Below are positions 1 to 7,640 of a stretch of 64,000 nucleotides of DNA, one piece after another. The DNA comes from WRMS01 sp038562165 (GTDB lineage: Bacteria; Bacillota; Peptococcia; DRI-13; UBA5745): positions 1-64,000 of the forward strand of contig JBCFAO010000004.1 in NCBI GenBank assembly GCA_038562165.1, written 5' to 3'. The notes under the pieces were generated by a model that was given only the letters and a program-made list of their open reading frames with translations, made no database searches and was not told where the DNA came from. Position 1 is the stretch's first letter, and every line of letters starts with the position of its first letter. The position numbers were made by a program, and so were the translations under genes.

Positions 1-136
1 TGCTTTTTCTGCCGTCTATTCTTTTTCCCGCTGACTTCTCTTTGGTGACAGAACTAATTCTATCCCCACCTCATTTTGCAGCCTAATTTATTTTTTCTCC
101 TACAACAACTTGACACCGACCCTTATATATGTAGAA

Positions 137-165
137 TTGCTGAGCAACAAAAGTTATGCTATGAT
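137..165 (+). promoter_or_regulatory. Promoter of the MerR-type regulator gene
   Basis: A -35 TTGCTG (137-142) and a -10 TATGAT (160-165) lie 17 nt apart, about 70 nt upstream of the start codon at 238. This is a sigma-A type promoter by inspection only. Confidence 0.5.
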
Positions 166-173
166 CAGTTTAC

Positions 174-194
174 AACCTATAATAATTATAGGTT
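174..194. promoter_or_regulatory. Perfect 21-bp palindrome, candidate operator
   Basis: The arms AACCTATAAT and ATTATAGGTT flank a central A and pair without mismatch. The palindrome starts about 8 nt after the predicted -10 and so overlaps the likely transcription start of the MerR-type gene. MerR-family proteins bind such dyads and often control their own genes, so autoregulation is the simplest reading. This is inferred from position and symmetry. Confidence 0.55.
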
Positions 195-237
195 CAAGCC
201 CTGTTTTATTTTTATTTTGTATGGGGGGAAGGCAGCT

Positions 238-1011
238 ATGAAAGAATACCTGACAATCGGTGAGATGGCGGAGATTTTTCATATGGATGTACAGCTTTTA
301 CGCCACTATGACGCCAAGGGGCTGCTGGTGCCATCCCGCCGCAATGCCGCCAATGGCCGGCGTTTTTATTATTTCGATCAGGTTTATCCTTTGGCCACCA
401 TCCGCTACCTGCGGAAGCTGGGCTATTCTTTAGATAAGATCAATAAGTTTTTATATGCTGACGACGTTAATAAGAATGTGGACACTTTGGTTGAGCAGAC
501 CGTTATTTTGCGGCGGCGCTGCGAAGAGTTGATGGATACCATCAATATTATTCAAAAAAAGCTGGATTTCATTGAAGCGGAAAGCCAATTCACCAAAAAG
601 GACAGCTTCCGGATTAAGACCTATCCCCAGCGCCAGTTTATCCATATCGGCCATGAGCTTAACTTGTTTACCCATGAGTTGTTTTACTTCTATCCCACGG
701 TAGGCTTTTATCAAGGGAAGAAAAAATGGTTTGGCGCTTATTTGTTTGATGAGTTGCTTGATGGAGAAGCTGCCGGCCCGGCCGGGGCGGAGCAGACCGT
801 CATCCCCGCTGTCATTCCCGGCGGCCGCTACCTTTGCGGCTACCATTACGGGCCTTACCATAAGATTCAGGAAAGCATTGACAAGCTGTATGCTGCCGGC
901 CGGGAGTACAAGCTGGAGGAATGTGTGGTGACCCTGAACATTATCGATCAGTTTGTGGAGGGCCATCCCGCCAATTATATTACGGCTTTAGAGGTTTTGA
1001 TTAAGGAATAA
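238..1011 (+). CDS. MerR family transcriptional regulator with effector-binding domain
   Basis: A 257-aa DNA-binding regulator. Residues about 4-70 form the winged helix of MerR proteins (LTIGEMAEIFHMDVQLLRHYD, then an RRFYYFDQ wing). A helical linker follows (about 75-115), then a C-terminal part (about 120-257) resembling the GyrI/BmrR-type effector-binding fold. I chose the ATG at 238 because it has a GGGGGGAAGG ribosome site and the family N-terminus begins there; an in-frame extension upstream would run through the promoter. A palindrome lies at the promoter. The effector is unknown: the BltR/BmrR-like layout suggests a multidrug-type ligand, but no exporter gene lies next to it inside the window. 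Confidence 0.85.
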   Translation: MKEYLTIGEMAEIFHMDVQLLRHYDAKGLLVPSRRNAANGRRFYYFDQVYPLATIRYLRKLGYSLDKINKFLYADDVNKNVDTLVEQTVILRRRCEELMDTINIIQKKLDFIEAESQFTKKDSFRIKTYPQRQFIHIGHELNLFTHELFYFYPTVGFYQGKKKWFGAYLFDELLDGEAAGPAGAEQTVIPAVIPGGRYLCGYHYGPYHKIQESIDKLYAAGREYKLEECVVTLNIIDQFVEGHPANYITALEVLIKE

Positions 1012-1026
1012 GAGAAAACAATACAG

Positions 1027-1054
1027 AAAAAAGCCCTCAACAATAGTTGAAGGC
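1027..1054 (-). terminator. Rho-independent terminator of the stalk-domain gene
   Basis: On the minus strand, GCCTTCAAC and GTTGAGGGC pair around a 4-nt loop with one mismatch, followed by a T6 run. It lies between two convergent genes. Confidence 0.65.
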
Positions 1055-1099
1055 GGCAAAATTAATATAGGAATTAGATTGGAGGAATAATCCCGTAAT

Positions 1100-2026
1100 T
1101 TAACCAACAATGAAAATTGGAAAATACAAGCTGGTATCGTTAACGTCAACTTCCTTAACGGTTGTTCCGGACGAATATATAATGAAGAATATTTTATTGT
1201 TGATTTTGTCATACAAAATATCATAAGGCCCTATGGTGAATTTATAGAATCTGGATACCTCTCCGATATACAACATTCTATCTATTTCCTTTTTGATGCC
1301 TGCAAGTTCACTGTCAAACCTATCGGGATTTTCCTTTGCGTTTTCAAGGTTTTGCCTTAGGCTTTTTGAAAAATTTTCAAGCCCCTCAAGACACACAGCT
1401 TGTGTTTTTTTCATGGCTTCTTCTGCCGTGGCCGAATGGCTAAAATCATATTTCTCGTCAATGATTATGTTTGCAAAATCCCTGATTATAGTGTCGGCAG
1501 GAGACACCGGCATCAGCGTATCATAATAATAGGTAAACTCCGGTGATAGCTCTGAGGAATAATCAACGGAAGCGTCTAAGTTTTCCGCAACAAATCTCAA
1601 AGGTACATAGGTGAGATCCTTGTATATTACGGCCGGATAACCTAAATCAATTTCTGCTTCGTTGACAAAAGCGGCGTTACTATCAATCGTCAGAACTATC
1701 TCTTTTTGAGTTTTTTTAATGGTAACTGTCCTGTTACTCCCGTCCCAATCTACAGCAGCCCCTAATTCCTGGGCAATTAACCGTACAGGTACTAATGCCC
1801 TGTCATTTCTGATGATTGTTTCATAATCCGTTATTGGAGTTCCGTTCAAAAATAAAAGGGTAGCATTCTCCTGTAAATCAACCTCAGTGCCGTTTGATAG
1901 AATAATTCTATCGGATGAATATAATGCTGCCGGATTTCCTTTTTCAATAGCCGAAGCCTGTACAGCCCCAATGTTTGAACAAAGAATTAACATTGCCATA
2001 ATTAAACAGGAAACAGATTTTTTCAT
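1100..2026 (-). CDS. Secreted copper-amine-oxidase-N-terminal-domain (stalk domain) protein
   Basis: A 308-aa exported protein. Residues 1-26 form a signal peptide (MKKSVSCLIMAMLILCSN, then an Ala-rich end). About 40-150 hold two copies of the stalk repeat typical of copper amine oxidase N-domains in Clostridia, seen as ALVPVRLIAQELGAAVDWD and TYVPLRFVAENLDASVDY. The remaining half is charged and helical and I do not recognise it. The start at 2026 has a GGAGGTGG ribosome site 5 nt upstream; an ATG 15 nt earlier overlaps that site. These domains are thought to mediate cell-surface or matrix attachment, not oxidase activity. No copper-binding catalytic domain is present. Confidence 0.75.
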   Translation of the reverse strand: MKKSVSCLIMAMLILCSNIGAVQASAIEKGNPAALYSSDRIILSNGTEVDLQENATLLFLNGTPITDYETIIRNDRALVPVRLIAQELGAAVDWDGSNRTVTIKKTQKEIVLTIDSNAAFVNEAEIDLGYPAVIYKDLTYVPLRFVAENLDASVDYSSELSPEFTYYYDTLMPVSPADTIIRDFANIIIDEKYDFSHSATAEEAMKKTQAVCLEGLENFSKSLRQNLENAKENPDRFDSELAGIKKEIDRMLYIGEVSRFYKFTIGPYDILYDKINNKIFFIIYSSGTTVKEVDVNDTSLYFPIFIVG

Positions 2027-2067
2027 TTGTACCACCTCCATTATAGAATTATATCATAATACCCATA

Positions 2068-2868
2068 TTACCAGCGGGAATGCTCATATAACCCCCATTG
2101 GGTAGAATTAATGCTGCAAAAACCTTCAAAGTCGGGAAACATAGAATTTGAAGTTATGTCAAAATAACTGGTCAGAAATTCGTTGCAGGTTTTTTTAAGT
2201 TCTGGCGATATGGCCATAAAATTATAATAGCAATTTTTGTCCTCCATACTTAGACTGCCGTATTTGCCATCTATGTACTTACTGCATAAAAAAACTGCAT
2301 GCTGTGCAGATATTCTGCGGCTGACAATGGGGGGAGAAATGCAATAGATATAATTATCGCCGCTTTCAGCTATCAGCTTTTGGAAATCCGTATAAGTAAA
2401 GTCAAAATCAAAGTCGTCTTCGTGGCCGCCAATTATATTGGTATCTATCCCCAGCAAAAGACCGTATTCATTTAAACGTTCTTTGTTATAACAACAAAAG
2501 AATAATCCGACTAACATACTTTTTGAGAAATCGACTAATCTTGTGGCGGCGCCATGATGTTGTAATTTAGCCAGCAGTTCAAAATCTGATAGTTTTCTGT
2601 TGTGCTCGTCAAAATCAAAAAGTGTCTTCCTGGCCTTTTTTAATAGTTCTTGCTCATAATAAGCGATGTGACATTCCGTAATCTTTTTTTCATTTTTATC
2701 GTTTTTAAGTCTTCTGGCCGCTCCCGAGTCAATTCTCCAACCAATATCCGACTGACCTCTCCAGAAATTCACGTGTTTGCAATGGTGATTTACAAATTCC
2801 AAAAGCTCAATGAAGGATTCTGGGGAAGCAATACTTCCAAAAATCGAGTCAATATATTTCATCTGCAT
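2068..2868 (-). CDS. FRG domain-containing protein
   Basis: A 266-aa soluble protein with the FRG domain. The signature NFWRGQSDIGWRI lies near residues 34-46, followed by the second conserved block LAKLQHHGAATRLVDFSKSM near 100-120. FRG proteins are widespread, mostly uncharacterised, often found in accessory DNA or near toxin-antitoxin and defence genes. Here there is no partner gene: the neighbours are a stalk-domain protein and a GGDEF-EAL protein, both in the same direction. A GGAG lies 5 nt before the first ATG; a second ATG two codons later is possible. Function is unknown. Confidence 0.8.
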   Translation of the reverse strand: MQMKYIDSIFGSIASPESFIELLEFVNHHCKHVNFWRGQSDIGWRIDSGAARRLKNDKNEKKITECHIAYYEQELLKKARKTLFDFDEHNRKLSDFELLAKLQHHGAATRLVDFSKSMLVGLFFCCYNKERLNEYGLLLGIDTNIIGGHEDDFDFDFTYTDFQKLIAESGDNYIYCISPPIVSRRISAQHAVFLCSKYIDGKYGSLSMEDKNCYYNFMAISPELKKTCNEFLTSYFDITSNSMFPDFEGFCSINSTQWGLYEHSRW

Positions 2869-2918
2869 ACCATCTCCAAATATTTAGCTGTTGAATTCAA
2901 TTAAATAAACAGCAAAAA

Positions 2919-5894
2919 TTATATTGCCTTCCGCCCGGCATAGGCTCTGCGTAAGGCCTGGGCCCGTTCCGGAGGAATAGGCAGGGGCTGCAGAGCCGGC
3001 TTGGCCAGGTAAAAGCCTTGGATAAAATCGGCGCCCAGGGATACCACAATTTCCATTTCCTCTTCCGTCTCCACCCCCTCGGCAATGACATGGATACCCC
3101 GCTCCCGGCAAAACTTGGCCAGGTTGCGGAACAGCTCCTGACGATTGGAATCTTGATGGATGTTGCGGATGATATTCATATCCACCTTCACAAAATCCGG
3201 CCTCAGCTCCAGTAAAATGACGTCGTTATTATGTCCCATTCCGAAGTCGTCCAGTGCTATTTTTGCGTAATGACGGCTGGTGGATTTCTGCTTGAGGCGG
3301 TTATTTTTACGGTTAAGCTCGTCATGCTCTGTCAGTTCCAGCACATACCGGGTCAAAAGGGCAGCAAAAGAGGCTTCGAACCGGCTAATATCCACCGGAG
3401 ATAGGGCTTGGCTGGGGATGGAATTGATAAACACCAGGCAGTTCTCAGGAATATCCGGCAGGGCGTCAAAGGCTTCCATTGCGGTAAACCAGGTCAGGCG
3501 CTCGATTTGGTAGAGCTTGGACTGGGCCCTGGCCAGGCGCAGCACGTCCATGGGCTGGGATAGGGCCTTGGAACGGGGGCGCATCAGCGCTTCATAACCG
3601 ATGGGAGCCCCGGTTTGGCAGCTAACAATGGGCTGGAAAACAAAGTCTACCAGTTTCTCGTCAATTAAGCGGTTGAGTTCTTCCCGGCTATACAGCAGAA
3701 AGGCGTCCCGCTGGTAGCTGCCCACGTCAAAATCCTTTATGCCGCCCTTTACGGCGGTTTTTACCTCATACATCGCAAAGTCAGCGAACCGGATGAGTTC
3801 CGGCAAGGAACGGCTGTCCTTAGGGTACCAGGCAATGCCGGCGGAAGCCCGCAGCTTTAGCCGCCTTCCTTCAGGCAGAGGCAGGTAGGTTTTGTCCATC
3901 TTCTCCCGCATATCGCAGATGACCTGTTTTAGAGAGGCTTCGGTTTCATAGCCATAGAAAAACGCGTAAAACTCATCGCCGCTCATCCGGGCTACCAATG
4001 CGCTGTGGGCGTTGTAGCTGCGCAACACTTCCGCCGCCAGACGAATGTATTCATCCCCATAATCGTGGCCGTAGGTGTCGTTGATATGCTTTAGGTTATC
4101 CAAATCCAGCATGATCAGGGCGGCGGTTTTGATTTGCTCTGGCTCCTCTTCCAGCCGGGTCAGGCAGTGGTTGAAAGCCCGGCGGTTAAGCAGGTTCGTC
4201 AACAGGTCATAATCACGCTCATATTCGATGCGGCGCTTCTCCATGGTCTCTGCGGTGACGTCCACCACAACTCCCAGGATGGATTGATCGGTTTTCACCA
4301 TCGTTAGGCGTATCCAGCGGAAAGAGCCGTCTTTATCCCTGAGCTTAAACACCTTGGTTTGGTCGGTGGCAGACTCCTCCTCTATGTACTGCTTCAGGTT
4401 CTCCAGGTGCTCCAGCAGGGCTGCTGCACTCATTTGCTCTGTGCAGTCCGTTAACTGAAACAGCTCCAAAAAACCCTTGGTGACATAGGCCGTTTGGGCA
4501 GCCAGGTTCACATCAAAGGCGCCGATGGGGATAGCAGTCATCGCGATAATTTGGGATAGGCGGGAGGCATTATTCGCCACATTTTTGCTCAAGGATTCAA
4601 TAGCGGCGGAAAGGTCGTCGATCTCACTGACATGAATAGGCGGCAGAGTAACGGGCACGGAGGGATCCAGCTTGCCAACCTGTTTTGCCAGGAACAGAAT
4701 GGGCTTTGACACAAGATAGCCGACAAAACAAGCGACTCCCACCCCCAGCACCAGCAAGATGACAGAGAAGAGCAGCAGGGAGGAGACTACCTTGTTTGAG
4801 AAATGGAATAAATCTGTCTCCCGGCCCATGGCGATGAGGGCCCAGCGCTGCTGTTCAAAGGGAGTATTGGTATTATACAAATTGAAGTATTGAATGCTGG
4901 CATAGACCGTATCGCTGGTGCGCTCCGGGTCTGTTTGCGCCCGGACTATGCCCTCCGGCCCTGAAAAGGGCTGGACAGTAAATGAGGTTGTTTCTCCAAA
5001 TAATGCCCTGAAAATCGGCCCGGAATAAACCACAGGCTGAAAGCTTTTTCCGCCGTCCTCTGTTATGGCAATCAAATAAGCGCCGTTTCTATCCTGGTTT
5101 AGCTCCGTAAAAGGCAACTGTGCCTGCAGATAGTCCAACGTCACCTCAATGCCTATCACACCGTAGGGCTCCCCTTGAGGGCTCAATAAGGGCTGGGAAT
5201 AAGTGATGGAACGGCGGTTATCCTCGTTTAACATAAAGGGCCTGCTCCAATAGCCCAGATCTTGGGCTTGTACGCCGGGATAGGCCTGGGCTGCGGACAG
5301 AGGGGCTTGATAAAAGGCAAGATTCTCCGAGCTGCGAAAAACGGGCTGCCAGCCTGTGTCCATGGGAATATTCAAGGATTGGCCCAAGGCCGAGGGGCCT
5401 CGCTCCAGCAGCAAGGCTGAGTTGTTGCCGGGGTTGGAAGTAGGATTCAGATCCCGCAGGTAAAGACCGGTTTGCATTTCCGCCTCCTTGTCCCCCTGGA
5501 ACAGAACAAAGGCGCCGCTGACCACATTACGCCGCATTAGCTGGATCAACTCCTTGGATAAGAGGGCCAGCAAGTCCGCCGTCTGTTGGTTGCCGGGAGA
5601 GAGATCCCTATAGGTTTTGCCCCGTTTAGACAAATAAAAGTCTACCTGGGCCTGGATGATTTCCTGGCTTTGCATTAGGTTGGACCAGCGCTCAACCATT
5701 TCATTTTGCAAATCGTTCTTACGGTTAATAGCCCGTTCATTTAAAATATCCAGCGCATTTTGGTTTAGCTGTTCCACGGTGCCGCCATGCAGGATAAACG
5801 CTGCAAACAAGAGGGCCTGCAGCGTCAGCACTGCTGCCAGAGACAGGATAATCCGGTTTATGATGGAATGGCGTTTCAAGTTAAGCTTTATCAT
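2919..5894 (-). CDS. Membrane GGDEF-EAL protein with Cache-like sensor, HAMP and PAS
   Basis: A 991-aa cyclic-di-GMP signalling protein. In order: TM helix (about 13-35), a large extracytoplasmic Cache-like sensor (about 36-370), TM helix (about 372-398), HAMP-like linker, PAS/PAC (about 450-555), GGDEF (about 565-725) and EAL (about 740-985). The GGDEF motif is SGDEF (near 637), which is active in many cyclases; no RxxD inhibitory site is seen just upstream. The EAL half keeps its ligands: YEALMRP, FINSIP, ELTEHD, IALDDFG, VKVD, AEGVET and IQGFYLAKP, so phosphodiesterase activity is plausible. It lies 32 nt downstream of a solute-binding lipoprotein gene with one shared promoter, which suggests the lipoprotein presents a ligand to this sensor. 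Confidence 0.93.
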   Translation of the reverse strand: MIKLNLKRHSIINRIILSLAAVLTLQALLFAAFILHGGTVEQLNQNALDILNERAINRKNDLQNEMVERWSNLMQSQEIIQAQVDFYLSKRGKTYRDLSPGNQQTADLLALLSKELIQLMRRNVVSGAFVLFQGDKEAEMQTGLYLRDLNPTSNPGNNSALLLERGPSALGQSLNIPMDTGWQPVFRSSENLAFYQAPLSAAQAYPGVQAQDLGYWSRPFMLNEDNRRSITYSQPLLSPQGEPYGVIGIEVTLDYLQAQLPFTELNQDRNGAYLIAITEDGGKSFQPVVYSGPIFRALFGETTSFTVQPFSGPEGIVRAQTDPERTSDTVYASIQYFNLYNTNTPFEQQRWALIAMGRETDLFHFSNKVVSSLLLFSVILLVLGVGVACFVGYLVSKPILFLAKQVGKLDPSVPVTLPPIHVSEIDDLSAAIESLSKNVANNASRLSQIIAMTAIPIGAFDVNLAAQTAYVTKGFLELFQLTDCTEQMSAAALLEHLENLKQYIEEESATDQTKVFKLRDKDGSFRWIRLTMVKTDQSILGVVVDVTAETMEKRRIEYERDYDLLTNLLNRRAFNHCLTRLEEEPEQIKTAALIMLDLDNLKHINDTYGHDYGDEYIRLAAEVLRSYNAHSALVARMSGDEFYAFFYGYETEASLKQVICDMREKMDKTYLPLPEGRRLKLRASAGIAWYPKDSRSLPELIRFADFAMYEVKTAVKGGIKDFDVGSYQRDAFLLYSREELNRLIDEKLVDFVFQPIVSCQTGAPIGYEALMRPRSKALSQPMDVLRLARAQSKLYQIERLTWFTAMEAFDALPDIPENCLVFINSIPSQALSPVDISRFEASFAALLTRYVLELTEHDELNRKNNRLKQKSTSRHYAKIALDDFGMGHNNDVILLELRPDFVKVDMNIIRNIHQDSNRQELFRNLAKFCRERGIHVIAEGVETEEEMEIVVSLGADFIQGFYLAKPALQPLPIPPERAQALRRAYAGRKAI

Positions 5895-5926
5895 TACGTA
5901 TCTCCTAAAAAACCATCAAACAGAGA

Positions 5927-7432
5927 TTAGTCTCCGCTGTTTCCCTTGGCTTGCGGTTCCGCCGGCAAGGTTTCCATCAACCGTGTACAAACCTCCCCGT
6001 ACCAAGCGTCAAAATTGGCATCGGTATTATACTGGGCCACCGCCATGGTCCGGCTAATTCCCTGGGCCATGAGGGCAAGCACTTTTTCCCGGTCTGCCTT
6101 GGCCTGGTCGTTTAGGGCTTGATCCAGCACTATGCGGGCCTGGGTTCCCCCATCAAAAGCTTTATTGGCATAGAGAGTGCTGTTGTGGATTTGCTCCAGG
6201 GCGGCGGCAAAGGTGTGGCCGATGCGCTCTTTTGTAGCCTGATCCCCTTGACTGGCAAGAGCCTCGTTGATTTTATCCAATTGCAGAGCCTCCTGTTTGA
6301 CGGGCAAATAGCCGGAACCTACAGCAAACTGGGTATTGCGCTCCGCATCCGTAAACCATTTTAAGAAAATGGTGGCGGCATACTCGGTTTTAGGGTCGCT
6401 TTTGGTGACCACCATACCTGCACCCTGCTGAATCGTTACTTGCTTGCCTCCGGCAAATATAGGGGCAGGCAAAACGAAGCAATCAATGGGGTAGCTTTCC
6501 ACATCGCTGACGGAGACCCGGTCCGGGAAATAGACGACGCTGGTGGAGGAGCCTACGAAGGAAATCAGCTTGCCGATTTTGGCGTCGTCGGAGCGGAACC
6601 TGCCAAAGGCGCCGTAATAGCCGTTGATAAAGGGGACGTAGTATTGGTCCCAAAGACGGCGAAATACTGCTTTATCCGGGGTAATGACCCCTTGCCGGCC
6701 ATAGCCGCTAAAAAGCTCCACTCTCAACTGCTGGCTGCCGATGATGCAGTAGTTGGCCATGGCGTCACGGCCAAAAAGGGCTTTGCCGTCCTCCGGTATC
6801 TCCGGGGTTTGGGCATCAGTCCACAGATAATAGGCCTCCGCTGCCTGAGCCAGCCCTTCCAGGGTATTAAGGTCCTCCAGCCGGCAGCCGGTGGCTGCGG
6901 CAAAGGGCGTCCAGTCGGTGGTATTGATAAACAGCAGCTCAATGGACTTGGCAATGGGAAAAATTTTTAAGGCTCCATCCTGGGAGATCCGGCCTTCCTC
7001 AATAAATTCCGGGCGGTACTCTGCCAGCTCCTCTTCTGCCAGATAGGGGTCCAGGCTTGCTGCCAGGCCAAGCTGGTCCACAGCGTAGGCAGTATCCGCA
7101 TAGGCGGCAAAAATATCCGGCACCTGGCCGGCACCTACCTTTTTATTGGCGGCATCAATAACGGCGTTAATCAAATCAGTAACGCTGCCCTGACCGTAGC
7201 CCTCGACAACGATACCCTCTTCCAGGCCTACGGATTCGTTAAAGGCCGTTACGAGTTCGTCGAAGGCGGCCTTTTGGGGACCGTTATAGTAATGCCAAAC
7301 CTCCAAAATCACAGGCTCTTCCCGGTTTAGCTGGGGAAGAGCGGCGGAAGAGCCGGTGGCAGGGGCGCAGGCCCCCAGGCCGGTACATAGCAGCAGCAAA
7401 AAGATACCGGGCAAACGGAGTCCTTTCATCAT
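5927..7432 (-). CDS. Extracellular solute-binding lipoprotein (ABC family 1 type)
   Basis: A 501-aa lipoprotein. Residues 1-21 form a lipoprotein signal with lipobox LGAC (Cys22). The mature part resembles carbohydrate-type family-1 binding proteins (VILEVWHYYNGPQKAAFDELV, and later AATIFLKWFTDAERN). I placed the start at 7432 (ATG-ATG, AGAGG about 8 nt upstream); a longer reading frame would begin inside the -35 box of the promoter. No permease or ATPase gene accompanies it. The next gene is the GGDEF-EAL protein, so a sensing role coupled to c-di-GMP is more likely than transport, though it could serve a distant ABC transporter. Confidence 0.85.
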   Translation of the reverse strand: MMKGLRLPGIFLLLLCTGLGACAPATGSSAALPQLNREEPVILEVWHYYNGPQKAAFDELVTAFNESVGLEEGIVVEGYGQGSVTDLINAVIDAANKKVGAGQVPDIFAAYADTAYAVDQLGLAASLDPYLAEEELAEYRPEFIEEGRISQDGALKIFPIAKSIELLFINTTDWTPFAAATGCRLEDLNTLEGLAQAAEAYYLWTDAQTPEIPEDGKALFGRDAMANYCIIGSQQLRVELFSGYGRQGVITPDKAVFRRLWDQYYVPFINGYYGAFGRFRSDDAKIGKLISFVGSSTSVVYFPDRVSVSDVESYPIDCFVLPAPIFAGGKQVTIQQGAGMVVTKSDPKTEYAATIFLKWFTDAERNTQFAVGSGYLPVKQEALQLDKINEALASQGDQATKERIGHTFAAALEQIHNSTLYANKAFDGGTQARIVLDQALNDQAKADREKVLALMAQGISRTMAVAQYNTDANFDAWYGEVCTRLMETLPAEPQAKGNSGD

Positions 7433-7490
7433 CGGACAACCTCTTTCTATAGTCATTTTGCGATTTCTTTGGAATACAAATATGCATTTT

Positions 7491-7519
7491 ATTATATAGG
7501 AAAGTTTTGCCGCAGTCAA
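7491..7519 (-). promoter_or_regulatory. Promoter of the binding-protein/GGDEF-EAL operon
   Basis: On the minus strand TTGACT (7519-7514) and TATAAT (7496-7491) are separated by 17 nt, a near-consensus sigma-A promoter. The start codon lies about 60 nt downstream at 7432. Confidence 0.75.
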
Positions 7520-7575
7520 AAAAACTTGTAAAATTAAACATTTTAAGGAAATTGATGGACAAAGCGAAAAAAATG

Positions 7576-7616
7576 TAGAAAAACCAGGGGCTGCCGCAAA
7601 TTTGCGATGGCCCCTG
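7576..7616 (-). terminator. Terminator of the hydratase gene
   Basis: On the minus strand CCAGGGGC and GCCCCTGG pair around a loop that holds a second small stem (CGCAAATTTGCG), followed by a T5 run and T-rich sequence. It lies 25 nt after the hydratase stop codon. Confidence 0.85.
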
Positions 7617-7640
7617 GCCTATTCTTGCTGTTGAATGATA

